Shown piece after piece: positions 1-7,998 of a stretch of DNA of 64,000 bases (positions are counted from its first letter, which is position 1; every line of letters starts with the position of its first letter). Position numbers and translations under genes: made by a program. Source of the DNA: Bradyrhizobium ivorense (GTDB taxonomy: Bacteria; Pseudomonadota; Alphaproteobacteria; Rhizobiales; Xanthobacteraceae); the NCBI RefSeq assembly GCF_900696085.1, contig NZ_CAADFC020000023.1, forward strand, positions 125,884 through 189,883, written 5' to 3'. Below the pieces are notes generated by a model that was given only the letters and a program-made list of their open reading frames with translations, was not told where the DNA came from and did not search any database.

Positions 1-1391
1 GCGACCGCGATCATCAGTCCGACCAGGGCCGCGTCAGACGCCGCGCCCGGGCCGCGCGCAAACGGATAAAGGCTGAGGATGACACGCTCGATCCCATCAC
101 GGTCGCGCAGCACGCCGAGCCCCTGGGTCAGGATCGGGCGCACCGCTGAGGGATCGGCAGCGGGCGGCGCAGCTTCCTCGCGCAACATCGCACGTGGACC
201 CGCGCTCACCCCCTCGATGCTCTCGGCGACCCACCGCGCGCAAACGATCGCTTCCATCAGCGAGTTGCTGGCGAGCCGGTTGGCGCCGTGCAGTCCGGTG
301 CGCGCGGCTTCGCCGCAGGCCCACAGGCCCTGCACGCTGCTGCGGCCTGTGCCGTCAACCGCGATGCCGCCCATGTGATAGTGCACTGCGGGGCGGATCG
401 GGATCGGATCATGCGCCGGATCGATGCCCGCCATCTTGCAAAACGCGCTGATCACGGGATAGCGCTGCGCAAAATCGGCGCCCGGATGCTGGCGCGCATC
501 GAGGAAGGTGCGGTGGCCGGCGGCGCGGTGGCGCCACACCGCGCGCGCGACGATGTCGCGCGGCGCGAGCTCGGCGCCGGGTTGGTCGGCCATGAAGCGC
601 TGCCCGGCCTCGTCGATCAGCAGCGCGCCGTCGCCGCGGATCGCCTCGGTCAGCAGCGGCATCGGCCGCGACGGCCCGTCGAAGGCGGTCGGGTGAAACT
701 GGACGAATTCGAGATCGGCGAGCGTTGCGCCGGCGTGTGCAGCGAGCGCGAGCCCCTGGCCAAAGCAGCCGCCCGGATTGGTGCTGTCGGCGAACAGCCC
801 GCCGATGCCGCCGGTCGCGATCACGACGCGGTTGGTCGCGATCGTCAGTGGGCCGCGATCGTTTGCCGCCAGCACGCCCTTGATCGTATTGTCCTCGACC
901 AGTAGCCGCCGCGCCTCGACGCCTTCCAGCAGCGTGATCGACGGCGTGCGCCGGACAGCCGCGATCAGCGCGCGCATGATCTCGCGTCCCGTGCCGTCGC
1001 CGGTCGCGTGCACGATGCGGTTGCGGCTGTGCGCGGCTTCTAGGCCGAGCCGCCAGCTGCCATCCGCACGCCGGTCGAAGCCGACGCCGAGCTTGGCCAA
1101 AGTTTCGACGGCCGCGGGCGCGGCGTGAACGATCCGGCTCGCGGCGGCCTCGTCGCACAGGCCGGCGCCGGCCGCGAGCGTGTCGGCGAGATGCAGGGCA
1201 GGGCTGTCGTCGGCGCCGACCGCGGCGGAAAATCCGCCCTGCGCCCACATGCTGGACGCCTCGGCGCCGAGCGGCGATTTCGACAGCAGCACGACCGGTT
1301 CGGGGGCGAGCTCGAGCGCGGTCATCAGCCCGGCGGCGCCGCCGCCGATGATGACCGGGCGGCCGGTCAGATCGGAGATGTCGGTGCTCAT
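1..1391 (-). CDS. nadB: L-aspartate oxidase NadB (C-terminus cut by window edge)
   Basis: This flavoenzyme oxidises L-aspartate to iminoaspartate, the first step of de novo NAD synthesis, and hands the product to NadA. About 463 codons are visible, reading MSTDISDLTGRPVIIGGGAA at the start; the rest lies beyond base 1. The N-terminal GGGAAGLM Rossmann motif binds FAD. HATGDGTGREI, FVQFHPTAFDG, HYHMGG and GLHGANRLASNSLMEA are signatures of the succinate dehydrogenase/fumarate reductase/NadB flavoprotein family, and the last is typical of NadB. The ATG (1389-1391) overlaps the nadA TGA in an ATGA junction, so the two genes are translationally coupled. nadC would be expected next, outside the window; that is inference. 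Confidence 0.95.
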   Translation of the reverse strand, partial: MSTDISDLTGRPVIIGGGAAGLMTALELAPEPVVLLSKSPLGAEASSMWAQGGFSAAVGADDSPALHLADTLAAGAGLCDEAAASRIVHAAPAAVETLAKLGVGFDRRADGSWRLGLEAAHSRNRIVHATGDGTGREIMRALIAAVRRTPSITLLEGVEARRLLVEDNTIKGVLAANDRGPLTIATNRVVIATGGIGGLFADSTNPGGCFGQGLALAAHAGATLADLEFVQFHPTAFDGPSRPMPLLTEAIRGDGALLIDEAGQRFMADQPGAELAPRDIVARAVWRHRAAGHRTFLDARQHPGADFAQRYPVISAFCKMAGIDPAHDPIPIRPAVHYHMGGIAVDGTGRSSVQGLWACGEAARTGLHGANRLASNSLMEAIVCARWVAESIEGVSAGPRAMLREEAAPPAADPSAVRPILTQGLGVLRDRDGIERVILSLYPFARGPGAASDAALVGLMIAV

Positions 1392-2374
1392 ATCGCCAGC
1401 ATCCTTTCCACGCTCTTGCGCGCGCGCTCGGCGATCTCAGGATCGATCGTGACCTCGTGCTGATTGGTCTCCAGCGCGTGACGGATGTTCTTCAGCGTGA
1501 TCCGCTTCATGTGCGGGCAGAGATTGCAGGGGCGGACGAAGTCGACATCGGGATTACGGGCCGCGATGTTGTCGCTCATCGAGCATTCCGTCAGCAGCAC
1601 GACGCGCGGCGGCCGCTTGGTTTCGACGAACGACTGCATCGCGGCCGTCGACCCCGCAAAGTCCGCTTCGGCCACCACCTCAGGCGGGCATTCCGGATGT
1701 GCCAGGACGGTGACGTCGGGGTAATTTTCGCGCAACTGGCGCACGTCGTCCGCGGTGAACAGCTCATGCACCTCGCAATGGCCCTTCCAGGCGATGATCT
1801 TCTTGCTGGTCTGCTTGGCGATGTTCTGCGCCAGATACTCATCCGGCAGCATGATGACGCGCTCGGCGTCGAGCGATTCCACCACCTTCAGAGCGTTGCC
1901 TGAGGTGCAGCAGATGTCGGACTCCGCCTTCACCGCGGTAGAGGTGTTGACATACGCGACCACAGGCGCGTCGGGATAGCGCGCGCGCATCAGCCGCACG
2001 TCGGCTGCCGTAATGGAGTCCGCCAGCGAGCAGCCGGCCCTGAGGTCGGGGATCAGCACGGTCTTGGCCGGATTGAGCAGCTTTGCGGTCTCGGCCATGA
2101 AATGCACACCCGCGAGCACGATGACGTCGGCATCGACCTTGGTGGCTTCGCGCGCCAGCAAGAGGCTGTCGCCGACGATGTCGGCGACGCCGTGGAAGAT
2201 CTCCGGCGTCTGGTAATTATGCGCCAGCACCACCGCGTTGCGGCGGCGTTTCAGCGCGAGGATCGCATCGACATCCTCGGCGAAGGTGGCCCATTCGAAG
2301 GGCGGGATCACGCGCTTGACGCGCTCATACAGCGGCGCGGTGCGCTCGAGCAGTTCGGCGTTGGGACTGGCCAT
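1388..2374 (-). CDS. nadA: Quinolinate synthase NadA
   Basis: NadA condenses iminoaspartate with dihydroxyacetone phosphate to quinolinate in the cytoplasm, using a [4Fe-4S] cluster. The protein has 328 residues, within the normal family range. Three cysteines match the cluster ligands: Cys115 in RAGCSLAD, Cys200 in KGHCEVHE, and Cys283 or Cys286 in RPCNLCPHMK. HNYQ near residue 52 and HPECPP near residue 226 are conserved NadA motifs. A GGAG ribosome site sits six bases before the ATG, inside the downstream half of the tandem operator, so a bound repressor could cover both promoter and ribosome site. It is the first gene of nadA-nadB and lies 54 bases after nadQ. Confidence 0.97.
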   Translation of the reverse strand: MASPNAELLERTAPLYERVKRVIPPFEWATFAEDVDAILALKRRRNAVVLAHNYQTPEIFHGVADIVGDSLLLAREATKVDADVIVLAGVHFMAETAKLLNPAKTVLIPDLRAGCSLADSITAADVRLMRARYPDAPVVAYVNTSTAVKAESDICCTSGNALKVVESLDAERVIMLPDEYLAQNIAKQTSKKIIAWKGHCEVHELFTADDVRQLRENYPDVTVLAHPECPPEVVAEADFAGSTAAMQSFVETKRPPRVVLLTECSMSDNIAARNPDVDFVRPCNLCPHMKRITLKNIRHALETNQHEVTIDPEIAERARKSVERMLAI

Positions 2375-2423
2375 TTATACTCTCCGTGAGCATAAGATGG
2401 CTTATACTTATCCTGAGCATAAG
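2374..2423 (-). promoter_or_regulatory. Tandem NadQ-type operator upstream of nadA
   Basis: Two 23-bp boxes lie at 2374-2396 and 2401-2423, repeated with a 27-bp period. On the minus strand both begin CTTATGCTCA and end GTATAAG or GTATAAA. The upstream box is itself an imperfect palindrome (CTTAT...ATAAG). The proximal box touches the nadA start codon and contains its ribosome site. The position between nadQ and nadA, and the symmetry, suggest repression by NadQ; binding is inferred. Confidence 0.62.
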
Positions 2424-2428
2424 GTCTG

Positions 2429-3385
2429 TCAAGTGCGCGACAGCGGAAGCTTGGTGCCGGTAATGGCCCGTTCCGCCAGAATGCCATGGCGGAAGCGGAA
2501 CAGCTTGGCGGGACGGCCGACGGTATCCGCGGCCATTGCGCCAGTCTCTTCAACGAGTTCCTGCTGCTCCATGAGGCGGCGGAAGTTCTGCTTGTGGAGC
2601 AGCCGGCCTGCGAGCGCCTCAACACTGCGTTGCAGTTGCAGCAGGGTGAACTCGGCCGGCATCAGCTCGAACACGACCGGACGGTATTTGATTTTGGCGC
2701 GCAACCGGGCGAGCCCGGTGGCAAGGATGCGGCGATGATCCGCGGTCATCGGCTTGCCCGGCACGACGGCGGTGTCGCGGCCATGGGCGCGTCCGGCCTC
2801 CGGGATCAGGCCGGCCTCATAGAGCAGCTCGTAGCGTTGCAGCACCAGCTCCTCGTTCCAGTCGCGCTCATCGAGGCCGAAGGTGATGGCGCAGCGCTGC
2901 CAGCGCTCGCGCTGCAACGGCGGCGTCGGTGCCGACTTCGCCCACGCCTTCAGTTTCGGCGTGATCAACTTTGCAATGAAGGGCGGCGCGCCGGCACGGT
3001 GGTCCTCCCAGGGGAAATAATCGTACCAGCCGGACCAGTGCGCCTCAAAACTCTCGCCGACCTGGTCCTCACGCGTGAGGCCGAGATAGCTGATGGAGAC
3101 GCTGTGCGGCCCCTTGACGTCGCCGGAGCGGCCGCGGTCGGCGAAGGTGTACAACTGCTCGACATAGCCGAGCGGGTGGCCGGTCTGGGTCTCGACCCAG
3201 GCCCTGAGCGCGGTCTGCAGCGAGCGGTGGCTGAATTCGAACGGCCCGCTCGGCAGCGCGGCGCCGCCGGCGATGGTCATGATCTTCGGCGTGCCCTCGG
3301 TGACGGCGACCAGCACGGCGACGAGGTCGGCGGTGATGGCGTTCCCCGAAGCGGATGTCGTGGTCTTTTGCGGCGAACGGGCCAC
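2429..3385 (-). CDS. nadQ: Probable NadQ transcriptional regulator (Nudix-like plus winged helix)
   Basis: This 318-residue protein resembles the COG4111-type Nudix-related regulators called NadQ in alphaproteobacteria, which repress nadABC. The N-terminal half (FEFSHRSLQTALRAWVETQT, GYVEQLYTFADRGR) looks like a Nudix-fold effector domain without a clear catalytic Nudix box. The C-terminal 90 residues (FELMPAEFTLLQLQRSVEAL, KQNFRRLMEQ, GRPAKLFRF) look like the NrtR-type winged helix. A GTG at 3383-3385 is chosen because the open frame further upstream runs antisense-like through the neighbouring secreted-protein gene and is compositionally unconvincing. Its position directly upstream of nadA and the paired operator supports the role. 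Binding specificity is inferred. Confidence 0.75.
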   Translation of the reverse strand: MARSPQKTTTSASGNAITADLVAVLVAVTEGTPKIMTIAGGAALPSGPFEFSHRSLQTALRAWVETQTGHPLGYVEQLYTFADRGRSGDVKGPHSVSISYLGLTREDQVGESFEAHWSGWYDYFPWEDHRAGAPPFIAKLITPKLKAWAKSAPTPPLQRERWQRCAITFGLDERDWNEELVLQRYELLYEAGLIPEAGRAHGRDTAVVPGKPMTADHRRILATGLARLRAKIKYRPVVFELMPAEFTLLQLQRSVEALAGRLLHKQNFRRLMEQQELVEETGAMAADTVGRPAKLFRFRHGILAERAITGTKLPLSRT

Positions 3386-3386
3386 G

Positions 3387-3800
3387 CTAGCAGTAGCCGT
3401 AGACGCCGCAGGCGTAGGGCAGGCGGTCCCAGTAGTCCACATAGGCGCCGCCGTAGTAGGGGCCGAGATAGCTGTAGGAGCGGGAGTTGCCGTAGTAGCC
3501 GGGCAGCGACGACGATCCCGGCAACAGCGGCTCACCCGGCACGTAGGGGATGTAGGGCTCCGAGTTCAGCGGCACCACCACGACCTCGGGCTCGACCACC
3601 ACGAGCTGGCGGCCGCGGCGCACATAGGTCGGCGGCGCGATCGTGGTGCGGTAGGCGTAGTTCCGGCGCGGCAGGCCGGCCGGCAACTGGCGTGCGGCCT
3701 TGACGGTGGCCTGCCTGGTGGCGACGGGGGCGTCGGTGGCGTCAGCAGGCGGGATCGCAAACAGCGCGATCGCGAGCGGCAATATCCAGCGCAGCATCAA
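3387..3800 (-). CDS. Secreted Tyr/Pro-rich hypothetical protein
   Basis: This 137-residue protein opens with a signal peptide (MMLRWILPLAIALFAIPPAD, probable cleavage after ADA). It continues with a basic stretch, a valine-rich segment (QLVVVEPEVVVVP) and a Tyr/Gly/Pro-rich C-terminus ending CGVYGYC with two cysteines. I do not recognise a named family; small Tyr-rich exported proteins of this type are common in rhizobia. The TAG stop lies one base before the GTG chosen for nadQ, so the two may share a transcript, though no functional link is evident. Confidence 0.7.
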   Translation of the reverse strand: MMLRWILPLAIALFAIPPADATDAPVATRQATVKAARQLPAGLPRRNYAYRTTIAPPTYVRRGRQLVVVEPEVVVVPLNSEPYIPYVPGEPLLPGSSSLPGYYGNSRSYSYLGPYYGGAYVDYWDRLPYACGVYGYC

Positions 3801-3929
3801 TGGTCTCCCGAATCATCCGGAGCCTATCACTGCCACTTTATGCCGGAATGAGCGTTAACGAGAGCCTTGTCCTTTCGACTGACCTCGCCGGAGCGATGCG
3901 GCGCACCGCTCCGGAACTTATGGTGCGGT

Positions 3930-5210
3930 TCAGGCGCGCAGCGCCTGGTCGAGGTCCGCAATCAGGTCTTCCTTGTCCTCGATGCCGATCGAGACCCGCA
4001 CCACGTCGGGCGCCGCGCCGGACCTGACCTTGGCCTCGTCGTCGAGCTGGCTGTGGGTGGTGGAGGCCGGGTGGATCACCAGCGAGCGGGTGTCGCCGAC
4101 ATTGGCGAGATGCGAGAACAGTTTCAGGTTCGACACCAGATTGACGCCGGCGTCATAGCCGCCCTTGAGGCTGAAGGTGAACACCGCGCCGGCGCCCTTC
4201 GGCGAATATTTGCGCTGCAAATTGTTGTAGCGGTCGCCGGGCAGGCCGGCATAGTTCACCGCCGAGACCGCCGGGTGCGAGGAGAGGAATTCCGCGACCG
4301 CCTTGGCATTGTCGCAGTGCTTCTGCATGCGCAGCGGCAGCGTCTCGATGCCGGTCAGGATCATGAACGCATTGAACGGCGACAGCGCCGGGCCGAGGTC
4401 GCGCAGGCCGAGCACGCGGCAGGCGATCGCGAAGGCGAAATTGCCGAACGTCTCCTGGATTCGGATGCCGTGATATTCCGGGCGCGGCTCGCTCAGCATC
4501 GGGTACTTGTTGTCCTTCGCCCAGTCGAAGGTGCCGGCATCGACGATGATGCCGCCGAGCGAGTTGCCGTGGCCGCCGAGGAATTTCGTTGCCGAGTGCA
4601 CGACGATGTCGGCACCGTGGTCGATCGGCTTGATCAGATAGGGCGAGGCCAGCGTGTTGTCGACGATCAGCGGCACTCCGGCCTTGCGCGCCACCGCCGC
4701 GATCGCTTCGATGTCGGTGATGCTGCCGGCGGGATTGGCGATCGACTCGATGAAGATCGCCTTGGTGTGCGGCGTCACCGCGCGCTCAAAGCTTGCGGCG
4801 TCGTCCGGATCGGCCCAGGCCACGTTCCAGCCGAACGCCTTGAAGGCGTGGGTGAACTGGTTGATCGATCCGCCATAGAGTTTGCGCGCGGCAAGCACCT
4901 CGTCGCCGGGCCGCATCAGCTGCTGCAGCACGACCACCTGCGCCGCGTGGCCGGAGGCCACCGCGAGCGCCGCGGTGCCGCCCTCGAGCGCGGCGACGCG
5001 CTCTTCCAGCACCGCATTGGTCGGGTTGCCGATCCGGGTGTAGATGTTGCCGAACGCCTGCAGGCCGAACAGCGAGGCGGCATGGTCGGCATCGTTGAAC
5101 ACGAATGACGTGGTCTGATAGATCGGCGTCGCCCGCGCGCCGGTGGTGGGGTCAGGCTGCGCGCCCGCGTGCACGGCGAGGGTGGAAAATCCCGGAAGGC
5201 GATCGGTCAT
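3930..5210 (-). CDS. metY: O-acetylhomoserine sulfhydrylase (aminocarboxypropyltransferase)
   Basis: This PLP enzyme of the Cys/Met metabolism family makes homocysteine from O-acetylhomoserine and sulfide in methionine synthesis. The protein has 426 residues from the chosen ATG (MTDRLPGFSTLAVHAGAQ). The motifs TPIYQTTSFVF, YTRIGNPTNAVLEERVAALE, ASGHAAQ and the PLP lysine in HSATKFLGGHGN are diagnostic. The family's long insertion (EPRPEYHGI) marks it as MetY rather than a cystathionine lyase. An in-frame extension upstream to 5324 lacks conserved sequence. A GGA about eight bases before 5210 supports this start. I looked for a SAM-II or SAH riboswitch in the leader and did not find a convincing one. 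Confidence 0.93.
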   Translation of the reverse strand: MTDRLPGFSTLAVHAGAQPDPTTGARATPIYQTTSFVFNDADHAASLFGLQAFGNIYTRIGNPTNAVLEERVAALEGGTAALAVASGHAAQVVVLQQLMRPGDEVLAARKLYGGSINQFTHAFKAFGWNVAWADPDDAASFERAVTPHTKAIFIESIANPAGSITDIEAIAAVARKAGVPLIVDNTLASPYLIKPIDHGADIVVHSATKFLGGHGNSLGGIIVDAGTFDWAKDNKYPMLSEPRPEYHGIRIQETFGNFAFAIACRVLGLRDLGPALSPFNAFMILTGIETLPLRMQKHCDNAKAVAEFLSSHPAVSAVNYAGLPGDRYNNLQRKYSPKGAGAVFTFSLKGGYDAGVNLVSNLKLFSHLANVGDTRSLVIHPASTTHSQLDDEAKVRSGAAPDVVRVSIGIEDKEDLIADLDQALRA

Positions 5211-5361
5211 TATCTGGCGTCCTGTTGTGGCCTGGTCGAAAATGCGCGGCATGCTGATGGCAGCACACGCCGCCGTCAAGGCAGCTCGGCGGCGGCTCCT
5301 CGGGTTTGAAGTGAGGTGCTGCACCTGATCGCGGGATCGAAACGATTGTTCCGCGGTGGCC

Positions 5362-5946
5362 TCAGGTCGTCTCGGTTTTGTTTTTCGCGGCGCGGTCGGA
5401 TGCGGCAGTCTGGCCGCCGCCGAAGCTCGTGCGATTGAGCGACAGCCGCATGCCCTGGGTCGGAATCGGCGCGCGCTTGGAGCTCAGCGTGCGCGAATTG
5501 ACGCCCATCCAGGAGATCTCCGACGACAGCCGGCCATACTCGATCTTCGGGCAGCGGTTCATCACGACCTTGAGCCCGGCGGCCTCCGCCTTCTCGGCGG
5601 CCGCGTCATCGCGCGCGCCGAGCTGCATCCAGATCACCTTCGGCGGTGGCGACAGCTTCAGCGCCTCCTCGACCACGGGCATGATGTGGCTCGAATTGCG
5701 GAAGATGTCGATCATGTCGATCGGATGACCGATGTCGGCGAGCGAAGCGACGAACGGCTTGCCCATCAGCGTCTTGCCGACATGGCCGGGATTGACCGGG
5801 ATCATGTCGTAGCCGCGCTGCGCCAGGTATTTGAACGCAAAATAGCTCGGCCGCACATTGACCGGCGAGGCGCCGACCATCGCGATCGACTTCACGCCGT
5901 TGAGGATGCTGCGGATGTAATTGTCGTCGTAGGCGTCGTGGTTCAT
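5362..5946 (-). CDS. CoA-binding domain protein (YccU-like)
   Basis: A 194-residue protein whose first 145 residues are a CoA_binding Rossmann domain: IAMVGASPVNVRPSYFAFKY, YDMIPVNPGHVGKTLMGKPF, DMIDIFRN, KVIWMQLGAR and VMNRCPKIEYGRL. This fold resembles the nucleotide-binding part of succinyl-CoA synthetase alpha, but small stand-alone members have no proven reaction. The C-terminal tail is basic and low in complexity. It lies downstream of the crotonase gene on the same strand, separated by a palindromic repeat, so a fatty-acid or acyl-CoA link is possible but unproven. Confidence 0.85.
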   Translation of the reverse strand: MNHDAYDDNYIRSILNGVKSIAMVGASPVNVRPSYFAFKYLAQRGYDMIPVNPGHVGKTLMGKPFVASLADIGHPIDMIDIFRNSSHIMPVVEEALKLSPPPKVIWMQLGARDDAAAEKAEAAGLKVVMNRCPKIEYGRLSSEISWMGVNSRTLSSKRAPIPTQGMRLSLNRTSFGGGQTAASDRAAKNKTETT

Positions 5947-5960
5947 TACATATCCAATCT

Positions 5961-6038
5961 GTCATTCCGGGGCGATGCGCAGCATCGAACCCGGAATCTC
6001 GAGATTCCGGGTTCTCGCTTTGCGAGCCCCGGAATGAC
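5961..6038. repeat. Palindromic dispersed repeat, GTCATTCCGGGGC family
   Basis: A 78-bp element bounded by GTCATTCCGGGGC and its complement GCCCCGGAATGAC, with an inner inverted repeat AACCCGGAATCTCGAGATTC. It can fold into a long cruciform. Directly next to it (6036-6058) a nine-base stem GACGACGCA/TGCGTCGTC overlaps the end of the crotonase gene. The family is, from memory, frequent in Bradyrhizobium intergenic DNA. Confidence 0.8.
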
Positions 6039-6056
6039 GACGCATAGATTGCGTCG

Positions 6057-6881
6057 TCACTTATCCTGCCATTTCGGCTCGCGCTTTTCGATGAAGGCGC
6101 CGATGCCTTCCTCGGCGTCGCGCGCCATCATGTTCTCGGTCATCACCTCCGCCGCAAGGCGATAGGCATCCGCGAGGCTCATCTCGGCCTGGCGATAGAA
6201 CGCCTCCTTGCCGAGCTTCACCGTGTAGGCCGATTTCAACGCGACTTGCTGCGCCAGCGCGATCGCGGCGTCGCGTTCGGTGCCTGCTGTTACCACGCGG
6301 TTGATCAGGCCGATATCTTTCGCGGTTGCCGCCGAGATCGGCTCGCCGGTGAGCAGCATCTCCATCGCCTGCTTGCGCGGCACGTTGCGCGACAGCGCCA
6401 CCATCGGCGTCGAGCAGAACAGCCCGATGTCGACGCCCGGTGTCGCAAAGCTCGCGGCCTCCGAGGCGACCGCGAGGTCGCAGCTCGCGACCAGCTGGCA
6501 CCCGGCCGCGGTCGCAATGCCCTGCACGGACGCTACCACCGGCTTCGGCAGATGCACGATCGCCTGCATCATCGCGCTGCAGGCGTTCATGATCTGCGCA
6601 AAGTAGGCGCGGCCGCGATCGGCGTCGCTGCGGCGCGCGGTGAGCTCCTTCAGATCATGGCCGGCGGAGTAGGCCGGGCCGTTGGCGGCGAGCACGACGG
6701 CGCGAATGCTCTTGTCGTCGCGGATCGCGTTCAGCGCCGCGTGCAACTCGGCAATCATGCCTTCGGAGAGGCTGTTGCGGGCCGCCGGGCGATTGAGCGT
6801 CAGGATGGCGATACTGCCGACGGTCTCACGCAGCAGGATCGGGGCGTGCGGCACTTCTGCGCGGGCAGCTTGGGTGGTCAT
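6057..6881 (-). CDS. Enoyl-CoA hydratase/isomerase family protein lacking both catalytic glutamates
   Basis: A 274-residue crotonase-fold protein. Family motifs are clear: ILTLNRPAARNSLSEGM, AVVLAANGPAYSAGHDLKEL (oxyanion hole), KPVVASVQGIATAAGCQLVA, FATPGVDIGLFCST and the C-terminal AEEGIGAFIEKREPKW. In true hydratases the positions after the GxAxGGG-like segment and in the FGxPE-like segment are glutamates. Here they read Gln (AAGCQL) and Gly (TPGVDIGL). That pattern resembles the ECHDC3-like subgroup, so hydratase activity is doubtful. It is divergently arranged with the thioesterase gene at 6952, which suggests a shared acyl-CoA theme. Confidence 0.86.
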   Translation of the reverse strand: MTTQAARAEVPHAPILLRETVGSIAILTLNRPAARNSLSEGMIAELHAALNAIRDDKSIRAVVLAANGPAYSAGHDLKELTARRSDADRGRAYFAQIMNACSAMMQAIVHLPKPVVASVQGIATAAGCQLVASCDLAVASEAASFATPGVDIGLFCSTPMVALSRNVPRKQAMEMLLTGEPISAATAKDIGLINRVVTAGTERDAAIALAQQVALKSAYTVKLGKEAFYRQAEMSLADAYRLAAEVMTENMMARDAEEGIGAFIEKREPKWQDK

Positions 6882-6951
6882 GGCGAAATTCCATTATGGT
6901 GTCGATGACAATTTAATGTAACAGGCAGGCAGAGGCGAGGGCAGGAACGGC

Positions 6952-7380
6952 ATGGCGATAGCGAAAATGGGCGCGGCTGAGGTGGAGGAGTTCCTGCGCA
7001 AGGAATTTCCGCAGGCGTTCAGCAGCGACGATATCAGGATCGAAAGCGCCGACGGCGAGACGGCGCTGCTGCGCCAGCGTTTCAGCGAGCGCATGCTGCG
7101 GCCGGGCGGAACGGTGTCCGGGCCGACCCTGATGGGGCTCGCAGATTTCGCCATGTATGTGGTGCTGCTGTCGGCGATCGGGCCGGTCGGCCTCGCCGTG
7201 ACCACCAATCTCAACATCAATTTCCTGCGGAAGGGCCAGCCGGGGCAGGACGTGCTCGCGGTTGCGAAGCTGCTCAAGCTCGGCAAGCGGCTCGCGGTCG
7301 GCGAGGTCAACCTGCTGTCCGGCAGTTCGCCCGACCCGATCGCCCATGTGACCGCGACCTATTCCATTCCAAATATTTGA
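6952..7380 (+). CDS. PaaI-family hotdog thioesterase
   Basis: A 142-residue single hotdog-fold protein that probably hydrolyses acyl-CoA thioesters. The signature MLRPGGTVSGPTLMGLAD contains the helix N-terminus with the catalytic Asp. TTNLNINFLRKGQPGQDVLA and the final strand HVTATYSI are typical of the PaaI/YigI group. It starts at the ATG after the AGGGCAGGAACGGC ribosome-site region and is transcribed away from the crotonase gene, with about 70 bases between them that must hold both promoters. The substrate cannot be told from sequence. Confidence 0.86.
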   Translation: MAIAKMGAAEVEEFLRKEFPQAFSSDDIRIESADGETALLRQRFSERMLRPGGTVSGPTLMGLADFAMYVVLLSAIGPVGLAVTTNLNINFLRKGQPGQDVLAVAKLLKLGKRLAVGEVNLLSGSSPDPIAHVTATYSIPNI

Positions 7381-7452
7381 GCTTTTCGCTGGTATTATTA
7401 CACCATATTTATAAGCTGCTGTTTCTATTGATATAATTTGCGCGCACCGGCG

Positions 7453-7481
7453 TTGACTGGCGCGCGCGGCTTCTCTAGAAA
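7453..7481 (+). promoter_or_regulatory. Sigma-70-type promoter of rplM-rpsI
   Basis: TTGACT (7453-7458) and TAGAAA (7476-7481) are separated by exactly 17 bases, a good housekeeping promoter about 50 bases before the rplM ATG. The preceding 7381-7440 stretch is strikingly AT-rich for this genome and may act as an UP-like element. Confidence 0.6.
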
Positions 7482-7533
7482 GCCGCCCAGTTCGGCGCAT
7501 ACGGCGCCGATTTCCTTTTTCACGGATTTCACC

Positions 7534-7998
7534 ATGAGCACGTTCTCGGCCAAGCCCGCCGAAGTGACGAAGAAGTGGGTCGTGATCGACGCCAAGGGTT
7601 TGGTCGTCGGCCGTCTCGCCACCCTCGTTGCGATGCGCCTGCGCGGCAAACACCTGCCCACCTACACCCCGCATGTCGATTGCGGTGACAACGTCATCAT
7701 CGTCAACGCCGCCCATGTGGTGCTGACCGGTCGCAAGCGCGAGCAGAAGACCTACTACAAGCACACCGGCTTCATCGGTGGCATCAAGGAGCGCACCGCC
7801 AAGCAGATCCTCGAGGGTCGCTTCCCCGAGCGCGTCGTCGAGAAGGCGATCGAGCGCATGATCCCGCGCGGTCCGCTCGGCCGCATGCAGATGGGCAATC
7901 TGCGGGTCTATCCCGGCGCCGAGCATCCGCATGAAGCGCAGAGCCCCGAGAAGATCGATATCGCTTCCCTGAATCGCAAGAACACGAGGGCCGCATAA
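7534..7998 (+). CDS. rplM: 50S ribosomal protein L13
   Basis: A 154-residue ribosomal protein of the large subunit. Recognised from WVVIDAKGLVVGRLATLVAM, LRGKHLPTYTPHVDCGDNVI, KTYYKHTGFIGG and MIPRGPLGRMQM, the L13 core. The ATG at 7534 is preferred to the longer in-frame start at 7438 because all conserved sequence begins here and the promoter lies between the two. The TAA stop shares its last A with the rpsI ATG, so the pair is translationally coupled, as in most bacteria. Confidence 0.98.
   Translation: MSTFSAKPAEVTKKWVVIDAKGLVVGRLATLVAMRLRGKHLPTYTPHVDCGDNVIIVNAAHVVLTGRKREQKTYYKHTGFIGGIKERTAKQILEGRFPERVVEKAIERMIPRGPLGRMQMGNLRVYPGAEHPHEAQSPEKIDIASLNRKNTRAA

Noticed and set aside
3386..3535. 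Longer N-terminus for the NadQ-like gene
   Set aside because: The extra 50 codons run through the secreted-protein gene on the same strand in another frame and have low-complexity Thr/Ala/Pro composition; GTG 3385 is used instead.
5211..5361. SAM-II or SAH riboswitch upstream of metY
   Set aside because: A GCCGCCG/CGGCGGC stem and an AGGTGC/GCACCT palindrome exist, but the conserved SAM-II core and the SAH consensus pairing are absent.
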